Assembly: GCA_002353585.1 (NCBI GenBank)
Contig: DEJW01000042.1
Location: 4,490 to 40,133 of the forward strand
Source: Prevotellaceae bacterium UBA2738
GTDB taxonomy: Bacteria; Bacteroidota; Bacteroidia; Bacteroidales; Bacteroidaceae
Length of the DNA: 35,644 nucleotides
Reading direction: 5' to 3'
In this document: piece by piece, positions 1-8,935 of the stretch
How positions within the stretch are numbered: position 1 is the stretch's first letter
Layout: the number at the start of each line of letters is the position of its first letter
Position numbers and translations under genes: made by a program
Notes under the pieces: generated by a model
Told to the model about the DNA's origin: nothing
Seen by the model: the letters and a program-made list of their open reading frames with translations, nothing else
Database searches by the model: none

Positions 1-177
1 AACGCCTGCAACTTCGACGCCATAGAGTTTACAAACGATTTCGAGAATGCCGTGTTCGACCGCTCTCGTCTGGTGCTCCATCTTGACAAGGAGGTCTATC
101 AGGGCGGTTCGCTGCCTAACCTGCAGAATGGCGGTGCAGCGTGGGAAGTCGGTAAGTTTAATACTAAAACGAAGTAA
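1..177 (+). CDS. nuoI: NADH-quinone oxidoreductase subunit I, C-terminal part (partial)
   Basis: The reading frame is open from the left edge and encodes 58 residues before TAA at 175-177. It starts inside the second 4Fe-4S motif: NACNFDAIEF keeps the final cysteine of the CxxCxxCxxxC pattern, followed by the conserved TNDFENAVFDRSRLVL stretch. NuoI is the ferredoxin-like subunit that passes electrons between Fe-S centres in the peripheral arm of complex I. The start and the first cluster lie outside the window. nuoJ follows after 6 bases, so this is one transcript with the membrane-arm genes. Confidence 0.93.
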   Translation, partial: NACNFDAIEFTNDFENAVFDRSRLVLHLDKEVYQGGSLPNLQNGGAAWEVGKFNTKTK

Positions 178-183
178 CGCGTT

Positions 184-702
184 ATGGGTAATACTATCAT
201 GTTTATCATTCTTGCAGTGGTTATCCTTGCATCAGCCTTGCTGTGCGTTACCACAACGAGAATCATGCGAGCCGCAACATTCCTGTTGTTCGTGCTCTTC
301 GGTGTGGCAGGCATATATTTCCTACTCGATTACACATTCCTTGGCGCTGCTCAAATATCAGTATATGCCGGAGGTGTTACGATGATTTATGTCTTCTCCA
401 TCCAGCTGGTCAGCAAGCGCACCCTGCAGGGTCTGGAGGAGCGTGTCAAGTCCAGTAAGATGATTTCTGGCAGCCTGGCAGCCCTTGCCGGTCTGGTGGT
501 GGTCAGCCTGATTCTGTTGAAGACAGGTTTCTACACCATTGCTCCCACCAATGTGGAGGTTCCTATGAAAGAGATTGGTACGGCCCTCGTCGGTGCCGGC
601 AAGTATCAGTATGTGCTCGCCTTCGAGTTCATTTCGCTGTTCCTGCTGGCCTGCATCATCGGTGGTCTGGTTGTTGCACGTAAAGAAAAGAAGGAGGAGT
701 AA
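184..702 (+). CDS. nuoJ: NADH-quinone oxidoreductase subunit J
   Basis: This 172-residue protein is nearly all hydrophobic, with about five membrane segments: residues 5-22, 27-47, 50-72, 92-112 and 139-164. The segment FLLDYTFLGAAQISVYAGGV carries the third-helix signature typical of NuoJ/ND6, including the flexible glycine region. It is a membrane-arm subunit of complex I that couples quinone chemistry to proton pumping. It follows nuoI by 6 bases and precedes nuoK by 3 bases. The charged C-terminus (VVARKEKKEE) fits a cytoplasmic tail. Confidence 0.95.
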   Translation: MGNTIMFIILAVVILASALLCVTTTRIMRAATFLLFVLFGVAGIYFLLDYTFLGAAQISVYAGGVTMIYVFSIQLVSKRTLQGLEERVKSSKMISGSLAALAGLVVVSLILLKTGFYTIAPTNVEVPMKEIGTALVGAGKYQYVLAFEFISLFLLACIIGGLVVARKEKKEE

Positions 703-705
703 GCC

Positions 706-1014
706 ATGATACCAGTAGAATGTTATTTCGCGCTAAGCGCCCTGTTGTTCTTCATCGGCGTCTATGGCTTTGTGACTCGTCGCAACCTCATCGCCATGCT
801 CATTTCTGTCGAGCTGGTGCTCAACGCCGTTGATATCAATTTCGCTGCCATCAACCGTCTGCTCTACCCCAACGGCATGGAGGGTATGTTCATGACCCTT
901 TTCGTCATTGGTGTGGCAGCCGCTGAGTCAGCTGTGGCTATTGCTATCATCATCAATGTCTATCGCAACTTCAAGAGCGATACCGTTGACAGTATTAAGA
1001 ATATGAAATGGTAA
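706..1014 (+). CDS. nuoK: NADH-quinone oxidoreductase subunit K
   Basis: The protein has 102 residues and three membrane helices, the normal NuoK/ND4L size and topology. The helix-2 motif MLISVELVLNAVDINF carries the conserved glutamate used in proton transfer, and a second acidic residue (AAAESAVAIAI) lies in helix 3. It belongs to the membrane arm of complex I. The stop codon TAA at 1012-1014 is followed directly by the ATG of nuoL, which suggests translational coupling. Confidence 0.96.
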   Translation: MIPVECYFALSALLFFIGVYGFVTRRNLIAMLISVELVLNAVDINFAAINRLLYPNGMEGMFMTLFVIGVAAAESAVAIAIIINVYRNFKSDTVDSIKNMKW

Positions 1015-3090
1015 ATGGGTATGGATACAATTTATAGTTATTCATTTCTAATCCTTCTGCTGCCTGCGCTGTCCTTCGTGGTTCTTGCGCTGGCTGGCAT
1101 GAAAATGTCGCATAAGACGGCTGGTCTTATCGGCACCACGTCACTGGGACTGGTCACCGTGCTCTCTTACCTGACGGCTTTCAGCTATTTCGGTGCTGAC
1201 CGTCTGGCTGATGGCACATATGCCACCATCGTTCCATATAACTTCACCTGGCTGCCATTGGGCAGGCTGCATTTCGACATGGGTATCCTGCTGGACCCCA
1301 TCTCGGTAATGATGCTAATCGTCATCTCCACCGTGTCGCTGATGGTCCACATCTATTCCTTCGGCTACATGCACGGCGAAAGGGGATTCCAGCGCTACTA
1401 TGCCTTCCTGAGCCTCTTCACCATGTCCATGCTCGGACTGGTTGTTGCCACCAACATCTTCCAGATGTACACCTTCTGGGAACTCGTGGGTGTCAGTTCC
1501 TATCTGCTGATTGGATTCTATTATCAGTTGAAGCCCGCCATAGCAGCCTCTAAGAAGGCATTCATCGTGACGCGCTTTGCCGATATGTTCTTCCTCATCG
1601 GTATCCTGCTGTTTGGCTACTATACCGATTCCTTCAGCTTCTCGTTTGCTGGCAACATCGTCATGGGCGACGGCACTACCCCATTCATTGCCGGCAATGC
1701 TGCCAAGGCTATGGCGGCTGGTGCTTTCATCCTGCCTACCGCCCTGGTGCTGATGTTCATTGGTGGTGCGGGTAAGTCGGCAATGTTCCCACTGCACATC
1801 TGGCTGCCCGATGCCATGGAGGGTCCTACGCCTGTTTCTGCACTCATCCACGCTGCTACGATGGTGGTAGCCGGTGTGTTCCAGATAGCCCGTATGTTCC
1901 CCCTCTGGGTTGAGTACGCACAGCCTCAGATGTCCATTATAGTATGGGTGGGTGTCTTCACCGCTTTCTATGCTGCTGCCGTGGCTTGTGCCCAGAGCGA
2001 TATAAAGCGTGTGCTTGCCTTCTCAACCATCTCGCAGATTGCCTTCATGATGGTGGCACTGGGCGTTTCGCTGCCTGGCCATACAGGCGCACTCGACAAT
2101 CACGCCCAACTGGGCTTCATGGCTGGTATGTTCCACCTGTTCACTCACGCCATGTTCAAGGCTTGCCTGTTCCTCGGTGCCGGTTGCATCATCCATGCCG
2201 TACACTCTAACGAGATGGCTATGATGGGGGGGCTGCGCAAGTATATGCCCATTACCAACGTCACCTTCCTCATCAGCTGCCTTGCCATAGCTGGTATTCC
2301 TTTCTTCTCGGGCTTCAGCTCGAAGGATGAGATTATCACAGCCTGCTTTGCCTACAGCCCTGTGGTTGGTTGGATTATGACAGGTATTGCTGCCATGACA
2401 GCCTTCTATATGTTCCGCCTGTACTACGGTATCTTCTGGGGTACTGAAAACGCTGCGAGTAAGCGAGAGGAGAACCAAGCAAGCTTAGTTTCTTCAGAGC
2501 GTGAGCAGGGTCGACCAGAGGTCAACACTGCGGCTCACGAGCACCATACTCCCCATGAGGCTCCTGCTACGATGACTATTCCTCTTATTGTGCTCTGTGT
2601 CATCACGATGGTTGTAGGTATCTATTCCACTATTGCCGGTTTTGCAGGGTTGGGTGGTTCTTTCGGTCAGTTTGTCAGCGCCGAGGGCACCAACTACACT
2701 ATACACTTCGACACGCAGATTGCTGCTACCTCTACGATTATTGCCATTCTGAGCATCTGTCTGGCAACCTATATCTATAAGGGTGAGAGCCAGCCCATTG
2801 CCGACCGCCTGTACAAGACGTTCCCCAAGTTGCACCGTGCAGCCTATAAGCGTTTCTATCAGGACGAGATTTGGCAGTATGTCACGCATCGCATTATCTT
2901 CCGTTGTGTCTCTACGCCTATAGCATGGTTCGACCGCCACATTGTCGATGGCACGTTCAACTTCATGGCATGGAGTGCTAACGAGGCGGGAGAGTCAATG
3001 CGCCCCTGGCAGAGTGGCGACGTACGCCAGTATGCCGTCTGGTTTATTACGGGCACCGTGGCGCTGACATTAATATTGCTTTCAATATAA
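1015..3090 (+). CDS. nuoL: NADH-quinone oxidoreductase subunit L
   Basis: This is the distal antiporter-like proton channel of complex I, with 691 residues and about 15 membrane helices. Core motifs are present: FWELVGVSSYLLIGFYY with the key glutamate, the GKSAMFPLHIWLPDAMEGPTPVSALIHAATMV block, and the lysine-bearing SDIKRVLAFSTISQ helix. The C-terminal part includes the long lateral amphipathic helix region. It is longer than the E. coli protein (about 613 residues). Part of the excess is a charged stretch at residues 480-520 that is encoded by a palindromic insert (separate entry). ATG at 1015 abuts the nuoK stop; a second ATG at 1021 is also possible. Confidence 0.96.
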   Translation: MGMDTIYSYSFLILLLPALSFVVLALAGMKMSHKTAGLIGTTSLGLVTVLSYLTAFSYFGADRLADGTYATIVPYNFTWLPLGRLHFDMGILLDPISVMMLIVISTVSLMVHIYSFGYMHGERGFQRYYAFLSLFTMSMLGLVVATNIFQMYTFWELVGVSSYLLIGFYYQLKPAIAASKKAFIVTRFADMFFLIGILLFGYYTDSFSFSFAGNIVMGDGTTPFIAGNAAKAMAAGAFILPTALVLMFIGGAGKSAMFPLHIWLPDAMEGPTPVSALIHAATMVVAGVFQIARMFPLWVEYAQPQMSIIVWVGVFTAFYAAAVACAQSDIKRVLAFSTISQIAFMMVALGVSLPGHTGALDNHAQLGFMAGMFHLFTHAMFKACLFLGAGCIIHAVHSNEMAMMGGLRKYMPITNVTFLISCLAIAGIPFFSGFSSKDEIITACFAYSPVVGWIMTGIAAMTAFYMFRLYYGIFWGTENAASKREENQASLVSSEREQGRPEVNTAAHEHHTPHEAPATMTIPLIVLCVITMVVGIYSTIAGFAGLGGSFGQFVSAEGTNYTIHFDTQIAATSTIIAILSICLATYIYKGESQPIADRLYKTFPKLHRAAYKRFYQDEIWQYVTHRIIFRCVSTPIAWFDRHIVDGTFNFMAWSANEAGESMRPWQSGDVRQYAVWFITGTVALTLILLSI
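2450..2515. repeat. palindromic repeat-like insert inside nuoL
   Basis: Within nuoL a polar stretch (about residues 480-500, NAASKREENQAS and on) interrupts membrane sequence. The DNA has an imperfect inverted repeat around AAGCAAGCTT: GAGAACC on the left can pair with GTTTCTT on the right. It also holds GCGAG/AGCGAG words that recur in the noncoding leader at 31495-31514. The frame stays open. This looks like a dispersed palindromic element that landed in a tolerant cytoplasmic loop (inference). Confidence 0.45.
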
Positions 3091-3097
3091 ATTAGTA

Positions 3098-4579
3098 ATG
3101 AGTATATTAACATTATTCGTAGTAATACCCGCACTGATGCTTGTCGGTCTCTGGCTGGCAAAGTCGCTCAATCAGGTGCGCGGTGTGATGGTGGCTGGCG
3201 CCTCATGTCTGCTGGCACTGTCAGTGTGGCTGACCATATATTTCGTGCAGCAGCGTGCGGCTGGCAACGCTGACGCAATGCTGTTGACGGCTTCAACGCC
3301 TTGGTTCGAGCCTCTCAATATTGCCTACAGTGTTGGTGTCGATGGCATCTCTGTCGTCATGCTACTCCTATCGAGCATCATCGTCTTTACGGGTACCTTT
3401 GCCTCTTGGCAGCTGAAGCCCATGACCAAGGAGTATTTCCTGTGGTTCACCCTGCTCTCTACGGGTGTGTATGGCTTCTTCATCTGCACCGATATGTTCA
3501 CCATGTTCATGTTCTACGAGGTGGCACTCATCCCCATGTATCTGCTGATAGGCGTGTGGGGATCGGGCAACAAGGAGTATGCTGCCATGAAGCTGACGCT
3601 GATGCTGATGGGAGGCTCGGCACTCCTGATTCTCGGCATACTGGGCATCTACTACTTCAGCGGCGCCACCACAATGAACGTCAACGAGATTGCTGCCATG
3701 CACAATATTCCAGTTGACATACAGAAGGTGTTCTTCCCCTTCATCTTCATAGGCTTTGGCGTGCTGGGAGCCTTGTTTCCCTTCCACACATGGTCGCCCG
3801 ACGGCCATGCCTCGGCACCTACCGCCGTGTCCATGCTCCACGCCGGCGTGCTGATGAAGCTGGGAGGCTACGGCTGCTTCCGCGTGGCAATGTATCTGCT
3901 GCCCGACGCTGCCAACGAGCAGGCGTGGATATTCCTTATCCTCACCACCATCTCGGTGGTATATGGCGCCTTCTCTGCCTGCGTGCAGACAGACCTGAAG
4001 TACATCAACGCCTACTCCTCCGTGAGCCACTGCGGACTGGTGCTCTTCGCCCTGCTGATGATGACCAAGACATCATGCACGGGTGCCATACTGCAGATGC
4101 TCTCCCACGGACTGATGACTGCCCTCTTCTTTGCCCTCATCGGCATGATTTACGGTCGTACGCACACACGTGACATACGCAATCTGGACGGACTAATGAG
4201 GATTATGCCGTTCCTCTCTGTAGGCTACGTCATTGCGGGTCTTGCCAACCTCGGGCTGCCTGGCTTCTCTGGTTTCATTGCCGAGATGACCATCTTTACA
4301 GGCTCATTCGAGAATCCCGACACCTTCCATCGTGCCGCCACCATCATCGCCTGCACGTCGATTGTAGTCACGGCTGTCTATATACTGCGTGTCGTAGGCA
4401 AGATACTCTATGGCGAGGTAAGGAATCCGCACTATCTGGAGCTTACCGATGCCACATGGGACGAGCGCGTCGCTGTCATCTGCTTGATAGCGTGCGTGGC
4501 GGGGCTCGGACTGTTTCCCCTGTGGGCAAGCAACGTCATCTCTGATGCCGTAGGACCTATTATCGCCAACATCATATAA
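3098..4579 (+). CDS. nuoM: NADH-quinone oxidoreductase subunit M
   Basis: This second antiporter-like subunit of complex I has 493 residues and about 14 membrane helices. Diagnostic segments are MFMFYEVALIPMYLLIGVWG with the channel glutamate, PFHTWSPDGHASAPTAVSML, and TDLKYINAYSSVSHCGLV with the half-channel lysine. Length matches the family (about 500). It begins 7 bases after nuoL and is followed by nuoN after a 28-base gap. ATG at 3098 is the first in frame and places the first helix correctly. Confidence 0.96.
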   Translation: MSILTLFVVIPALMLVGLWLAKSLNQVRGVMVAGASCLLALSVWLTIYFVQQRAAGNADAMLLTASTPWFEPLNIAYSVGVDGISVVMLLLSSIIVFTGTFASWQLKPMTKEYFLWFTLLSTGVYGFFICTDMFTMFMFYEVALIPMYLLIGVWGSGNKEYAAMKLTLMLMGGSALLILGILGIYYFSGATTMNVNEIAAMHNIPVDIQKVFFPFIFIGFGVLGALFPFHTWSPDGHASAPTAVSMLHAGVLMKLGGYGCFRVAMYLLPDAANEQAWIFLILTTISVVYGAFSACVQTDLKYINAYSSVSHCGLVLFALLMMTKTSCTGAILQMLSHGLMTALFFALIGMIYGRTHTRDIRNLDGLMRIMPFLSVGYVIAGLANLGLPGFSGFIAEMTIFTGSFENPDTFHRAATIIACTSIVVTAVYILRVVGKILYGEVRNPHYLELTDATWDERVAVICLIACVAGLGLFPLWASNVISDAVGPIIANII

Positions 4580-4607
4580 CAAAAAACAAGGAGTTTATAA
4601 AAGAGAT

Positions 4608-6065
4608 ATGAATTACGGACAATTCCTGAATATGTGGCCTGAGGCCCTTCTGGTGCTCGAATTGATAGTGGTGTTCTTCGCCGACTTCTGTCTTGCGAAC
4701 AAAAGCGGGCGCAGGCTCAGGGTGGTGGGCGGAATGACCACAACGCTGCTTCTCTGCCAGGCCGTCATGCTGACCGCCGCAGGGCCTGCCGAGGCTTTCG
4801 GCGGCATGTATGCGGCAACGAAGGCGGCGCAGGTAATGAAACTCATCCTGACGTGCGGCACGCTCATTGTGGTCGTCATGGCTCAGCCCTGGCTGGAGCG
4901 TGAGGCGGAAAGGTATGCTGGCGAGTTCCACCTGCTGGTGCTCTCTACCCTGCTGGGCATGTATGTCATGGTCAGCAGCGGCTCGTTCCTGCTGTTCTTC
5001 CTCGGACTGGAGACCGCCTCAGTGCCTATGGCTTGCCTTGTGGCTTTAGACAAGTGGAAGAGGAAGAGTGCCGAGGCGGCTGCCAAGTACATTCTGGTGG
5101 CTACATTCTCCAGCGGTGTGATGCTTTACGGCATCTCGTTCGTATATGCCGCCACGGGCACGCTCTATTTCAACGATGTGGCAGACGCCATGCTCGGTGC
5201 TGCTCAGCCATGCGGGGGCATCACTCCCCTCAGCATCATGGGGCTGGTGTTCTTCTTCAGCGGACTGGGCTTCAAGCTGTCGCTGTTTCCCTTCCACTTC
5301 TGGACTGCCGACACCTACGAGGGGGCGCCTACGCCCGTCACCGGCTACCTGTCGGTATGCTCCAAGGGTGCTGCCGCCTTTGCTGCCATGTATATACTGG
5401 TGAGGGCTTTTGCCCCTCTGGCGGAATACTGGGAATACATGCTCTACGTGCTCATCACGCTGAGCATCACCATTGCCAACCTCTTCGCCATACGCCAGTC
5501 AGAGCTCAAGCGCTTCATGGCGTTCAGCTCCATATCACAGGCTGGCTACATCATGCTGGCGGTAGTCGGCGGCTCACAGACGGGCATGGCTTCGCTCATG
5601 TACTACATACTGGTATATGTCGTTGCCAACATGGCTGTATTCACGGTCATCAGTGCAGTTGAGCAGACGGGCGGAGGCACGACGCAGATTTCCTGCTACG
5701 ACGGACTCTACCAGACCAACCCCAGGCTTGCGCTCCTCATGACGCTTGCCCTGTTCTCGCTGGCGGGCATTCCCCCCTTTGCAGGCATGTTTTCCAAGTT
5801 TTTCGTCTTCATGGCTGCTGCCGGGCAGGGGTCGTTCCATGCCTATCTGGTCGTATTCATCGCCCTGGTCAACACCGTGGTGAGCCTGTACTACTATCTG
5901 CTCATAGTCAAGGCTATGTACATCAAGCAGACCGACACACCGCTCCCCCACTTCCATACCGCCTTCAGCACCAAGGCGGCACTTGCCGTATGCACCCTGG
6001 GCATAGCCCTCTTCGGTGTATGCTCCTGCATCTACGACTGGCTGTACGGCGTAGCCGCCTTCTGA
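4608..6065 (+). CDS. nuoN: NADH-quinone oxidoreductase subunit N
   Basis: This third antiporter-like subunit of complex I has 485 residues and about 14 membrane helices. Recognised blocks are FFLGLETASVPMACLVAL, a KYILVATFSSGVMLYGIS helix, LFPFHFWTADTYEGAPTPVTGYLS, and SELKRFMAFSSISQAGYIM. The late helix LTLALFSLAGIPPFAGMFSKFFVF is the standard NuoN signature. It is the last nuo gene: the next gene, uvrA, is unrelated and has its own -7 element only 8 bases downstream. The codon use of this gene is visibly more GC-rich than that of the genes after 14.6 kb. Confidence 0.96.
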   Translation: MNYGQFLNMWPEALLVLELIVVFFADFCLANKSGRRLRVVGGMTTTLLLCQAVMLTAAGPAEAFGGMYAATKAAQVMKLILTCGTLIVVVMAQPWLEREAERYAGEFHLLVLSTLLGMYVMVSSGSFLLFFLGLETASVPMACLVALDKWKRKSAEAAAKYILVATFSSGVMLYGISFVYAATGTLYFNDVADAMLGAAQPCGGITPLSIMGLVFFFSGLGFKLSLFPFHFWTADTYEGAPTPVTGYLSVCSKGAAAFAAMYILVRAFAPLAEYWEYMLYVLITLSITIANLFAIRQSELKRFMAFSSISQAGYIMLAVVGGSQTGMASLMYYILVYVVANMAVFTVISAVEQTGGGTTQISCYDGLYQTNPRLALLMTLALFSLAGIPPFAGMFSKFFVFMAAAGQGSFHAYLVVFIALVNTVVSLYYYLLIVKAMYIKQTDTPLPHFHTAFSTKAALAVCTLGIALFGVCSCIYDWLYGVAAF

Positions 6066-6073
6066 ATTAGCAG

Positions 6074-6083
6074 TAACTTTGCA
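6074..6083 (+). promoter_or_regulatory. Bacteroidota -7 element for uvrA
   Basis: TAACTTTGCA matches the TAnnTTTG -7 consensus exactly and sits 8 bases after the nuoN stop and 10 bases before ATG 6094. No TTG is seen 19-21 bases upstream, so only half of the promoter is supported. The element covers an in-frame TTG (6079), which therefore cannot be the start of a transcript initiated here. The leader would be only a few bases long. Confidence 0.6.
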
Positions 6084-6093
6084 AGGCAAAATC

Positions 6094-8829
6094 ATGGAGC
6101 AGCAGTATATAGAAATAAAAGGTGCGAGGGTAAACAACCTCAAGAATATCTCAGTCAAGATACCACGCAACAAGCTCGTCGCCATAGCTGGCGTCAGCGG
6201 TTCGGGCAAGTCGTCGCTTGCCTTCGACACCCTCTACGCCGAGGGGCAGCGCCGCTATGTGGAGAGCCTGTCGGCTTATGCCCGTCAGTTTCTTGGCAGG
6301 ATGAAGAAGCCCGAGTGCGACTACATCAAGGGACTGCCCCCTGCCATAGCCATAGAACAGAAGGTGATAGCCCGCAATCCACGCTCCACCGTTGGCACCT
6401 CTACCGAGATATATGAGTTTATGCGAATGCTCTTCGCCCGCATAGGCAAGACCATCTCGCCCATCTCTGGTACTGAGGTGAAGAAGCACACCCCCGAAGA
6501 CCTTGTGGAATGTATGCTCCAGCATGAGGCTGGCACTAAGTTCATGCTGCTCTCGCCACTCGACGTTCCTAAGGGACGAAGCCTTGCCGACCACCTGCAG
6601 ATGAAGATACAGCAAGGCTATTCACGTGTCGTTTCCGTCAGCGAGGCTGAGAATGCCTATGAGATTATCAACATCGAAGACCTCCTTGCCAACGACAAAC
6701 CTGCCAAGGGAGAATACTTCCTGCTCATCGACCGTCTGAAGGCAGACGACACACCTGTCACCGTCTCACGCTTGCTCGACTCTGCCGAGACGGCTTTCTA
6801 TGAGGGCAACGGCAAGTGCAACCTCTTCTTTATCGGCGAGCCCAACCAGAACATTCCGTTCTCGTCTCTCATGGAGGCTGACGGAATGACCTTCGAGGAA
6901 CCTACCGACAACCTCTTCTCGTTCAACTCTCCCGTGGGCATCTGTCCCACATGCGAGGGCTACGGCAGCATCATCGGCATCGACGAGAATCTCGTCATCC
7001 CCGACCCCACCCTCAGCGTCTATGACGGTTGTGTGGCATGCTGGCATGGCGAGAAACTGGGCGAGTGGAAACGCTACTTCATACGTCGTGCCCAGATAGA
7101 CAATTTCCCTATCTTCACCCCTTACAACGAACTGAGCGAGGAGCATCGCGGATGGCTGTGGCATGGACTGCCCTGCGACGCCAACACCGACCCTTACGAA
7201 CGTGTGAGCATCGACGATTTCTTTAAGATGGTGAGGGAGAACCAGTATAAGATACAATATCGTGTGCTCCTGGCACGCTATCGTGGCAAGACCGTCTGTC
7301 CTGACTGTCATGGAGCCCGTCTGCGTAAGGAGGCAAACTACGTTCAGGTGGGTGGCAAGACCATCACCCAACTCGTCAGCATGCCTGTCAGCGACCTCGT
7401 CACGTGGTTTGCTGAGCTCAGCCTCAACGAGCATGAGCAGAAAGCCTCCAAGCGACTGCTTACCGAGATTACCAGCCGTCTGCAATACCTTCTCGAGGTG
7501 GGTCTGGGCTATCTTACCCTCAACCGCCTCTCCAACAGCCTCTCTGGTGGCGAGAGCCAGCGCATCAACCTCACCACCTCTATCGGTTCGCCGCTCGTGG
7601 GTTCGCTATACATTCTCGACGAGCCTTCCATCGGACTCCATAGTCGTGATACCCAGCGCCTTATCACTATATTGCGCAAACTTCGTGACATAGGCAATAC
7701 GGTGGTTATAGTGGAGCACGACGAGGAGATTCTGCGAGCTGCCGACCACCTCATCGAGATAGGTCCTGACGCAGGTCGTCTGGGTGGCGAGATAGTAACC
7801 AATGGCTATACGGCTAAGTACCTCTCTGGCGAGGAGACCATCCCTGTGCCTCAGTCGCGTCGTCCGTGGAACCTCTCCTTCACCCTTCATAAGTGCCACC
7901 TCCACAACCTCAAGGATATTGACGTCGAGATACCCCTCAACGTTATGACCGTAGTCACTGGCGTCAGCGGTTCAGGTAAGTCATCGCTCATCAAAGGCAT
8001 AGTCCATCCATACGTCAAGAGCAACCTCGGCAAGGGCAGTCTGCGCCACATCACTCATGTGGAGATGATCGACCAGAACCCCATAGGCAAGAGCACCCGC
8101 TCCAATCCTGCTACATACGTCAAGGCTTACGACTCCATTCGCCAGCTCTTTGCCAGTCAGCAGCTGGCTCGTCAGATGAACATCACCCCAGCCCACTTCT
8201 CCTTCAATGCCGACGGAGGCAGATGCGAGGAATGTAAGGGTGCTGGCGTGGTGACCGTCGAGATGCAGTTTATGGCAGACCTCACCCTCACCTGCGAGTC
8301 TTGTCACGGCAAGCGTTTCAAGCCACAGGTGCTCGAGGTTACCTATAAGGGCAAGAACATCGACGATGTGCTCAACATGACCGTTGACGAGGCACTCGAG
8401 TTCTTCTGCGATGAGAAAAACATCGTCTCTTCCCTCCAACCCCTCGCCGATGTGGGACTGGGCTATGTGCAACTGGGTCAGAGCTCCTCTACCCTCTCAG
8501 GTGGTGAGAACCAGCGTGTCAAACTCGCCTACTATCTGGCTCAGGAACGCCAGTCGCCCACCTTATTTATATTTGATGAGCCTACCACAGGACTTCATTT
8601 TCATGATATCCGCCTGCTGCTGCGCTCCTTCGACCGTCTCATCGAACGTGGTCATACCATACTCATCGTGGAGCATAACATGGATGTCATCAAGTGTGCC
8701 GACCACATCATCGACCTCGGACCAGAGGGTGGCAACGACGGAGGCTACATCGTGGCACAAGGCACTCCCGAAGATATTGTCAAGCAAGGCAAAGGCTATA
8801 CTGCCGAATACTTAAAAAGATATATTTGA
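6094..8829 (+). CDS. uvrA: UvrA-family excinuclease ATPase (likely paralogue)
   Basis: UvrA recognises DNA lesions as a dimer and loads UvrB in nucleotide excision repair. From ATG 6094 the protein has 911 residues. Two ABC ATPase units are clear: Walker A GVSGSGKSS occurs near residue 32 and near residue 625. LSGGESQRINL with YILDEPSIGLH and LSGGENQRVKL with FIFDEPTTGLH are the signature and Walker B regions. The C-terminal zinc finger is intact (CEECKGAG...CESCHGKRF), as is CPDCHGARLRKEA. The first zinc finger keeps only CPTCEGYG; the position of the preceding CxxC reads LMEADGM. The UvrB-binding-like region is present. This pattern suggests the second, lineage-specific UvrA rather than the housekeeping copy (inference). 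Confidence 0.9.
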   Translation: MEQQYIEIKGARVNNLKNISVKIPRNKLVAIAGVSGSGKSSLAFDTLYAEGQRRYVESLSAYARQFLGRMKKPECDYIKGLPPAIAIEQKVIARNPRSTVGTSTEIYEFMRMLFARIGKTISPISGTEVKKHTPEDLVECMLQHEAGTKFMLLSPLDVPKGRSLADHLQMKIQQGYSRVVSVSEAENAYEIINIEDLLANDKPAKGEYFLLIDRLKADDTPVTVSRLLDSAETAFYEGNGKCNLFFIGEPNQNIPFSSLMEADGMTFEEPTDNLFSFNSPVGICPTCEGYGSIIGIDENLVIPDPTLSVYDGCVACWHGEKLGEWKRYFIRRAQIDNFPIFTPYNELSEEHRGWLWHGLPCDANTDPYERVSIDDFFKMVRENQYKIQYRVLLARYRGKTVCPDCHGARLRKEANYVQVGGKTITQLVSMPVSDLVTWFAELSLNEHEQKASKRLLTEITSRLQYLLEVGLGYLTLNRLSNSLSGGESQRINLTTSIGSPLVGSLYILDEPSIGLHSRDTQRLITILRKLRDIGNTVVIVEHDEEILRAADHLIEIGPDAGRLGGEIVTNGYTAKYLSGEETIPVPQSRRPWNLSFTLHKCHLHNLKDIDVEIPLNVMTVVTGVSGSGKSSLIKGIVHPYVKSNLGKGSLRHITHVEMIDQNPIGKSTRSNPATYVKAYDSIRQLFASQQLARQMNITPAHFSFNADGGRCEECKGAGVVTVEMQFMADLTLTCESCHGKRFKPQVLEVTYKGKNIDDVLNMTVDEALEFFCDEKNIVSSLQPLADVGLGYVQLGQSSSTLSGGENQRVKLAYYLAQERQSPTLFIFDEPTTGLHFHDIRLLLRSFDRLIERGHTILIVEHNMDVIKCADHIIDLGPEGGNDGGYIVAQGTPEDIVKQGKGYTAEYLKRYI

Positions 8830-8935
8830 GAAGTTAGAGAAGTTAGAGACCATAGGCCTGCTATGTGAGTTTAACTCATATATGAATATTACTGGCGAGG
8901 ACTTACTACAATACAGAAATATCCAAACGGGAGTT

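Noticed and set aside
3368..4030. Long antisense frame (220 codons) opposite nuoM
   Set aside because: It mirrors a strongly supported membrane subunit, has no family likeness and is rich in His/Gln/Gly as expected from shadow translation.
6766..7485. Long antisense frame (239 codons) opposite uvrA
   Set aside because: Overlaps the conserved UvrA core; no promoter or motif supports it.
8830..8935. Possible tRNA or terminator between uvrA and the AlkZ-related gene
   Set aside because: Only a weak GAGTTTAACTC hairpin and GAAGTTAGA words are visible; no cloverleaf or T tract.
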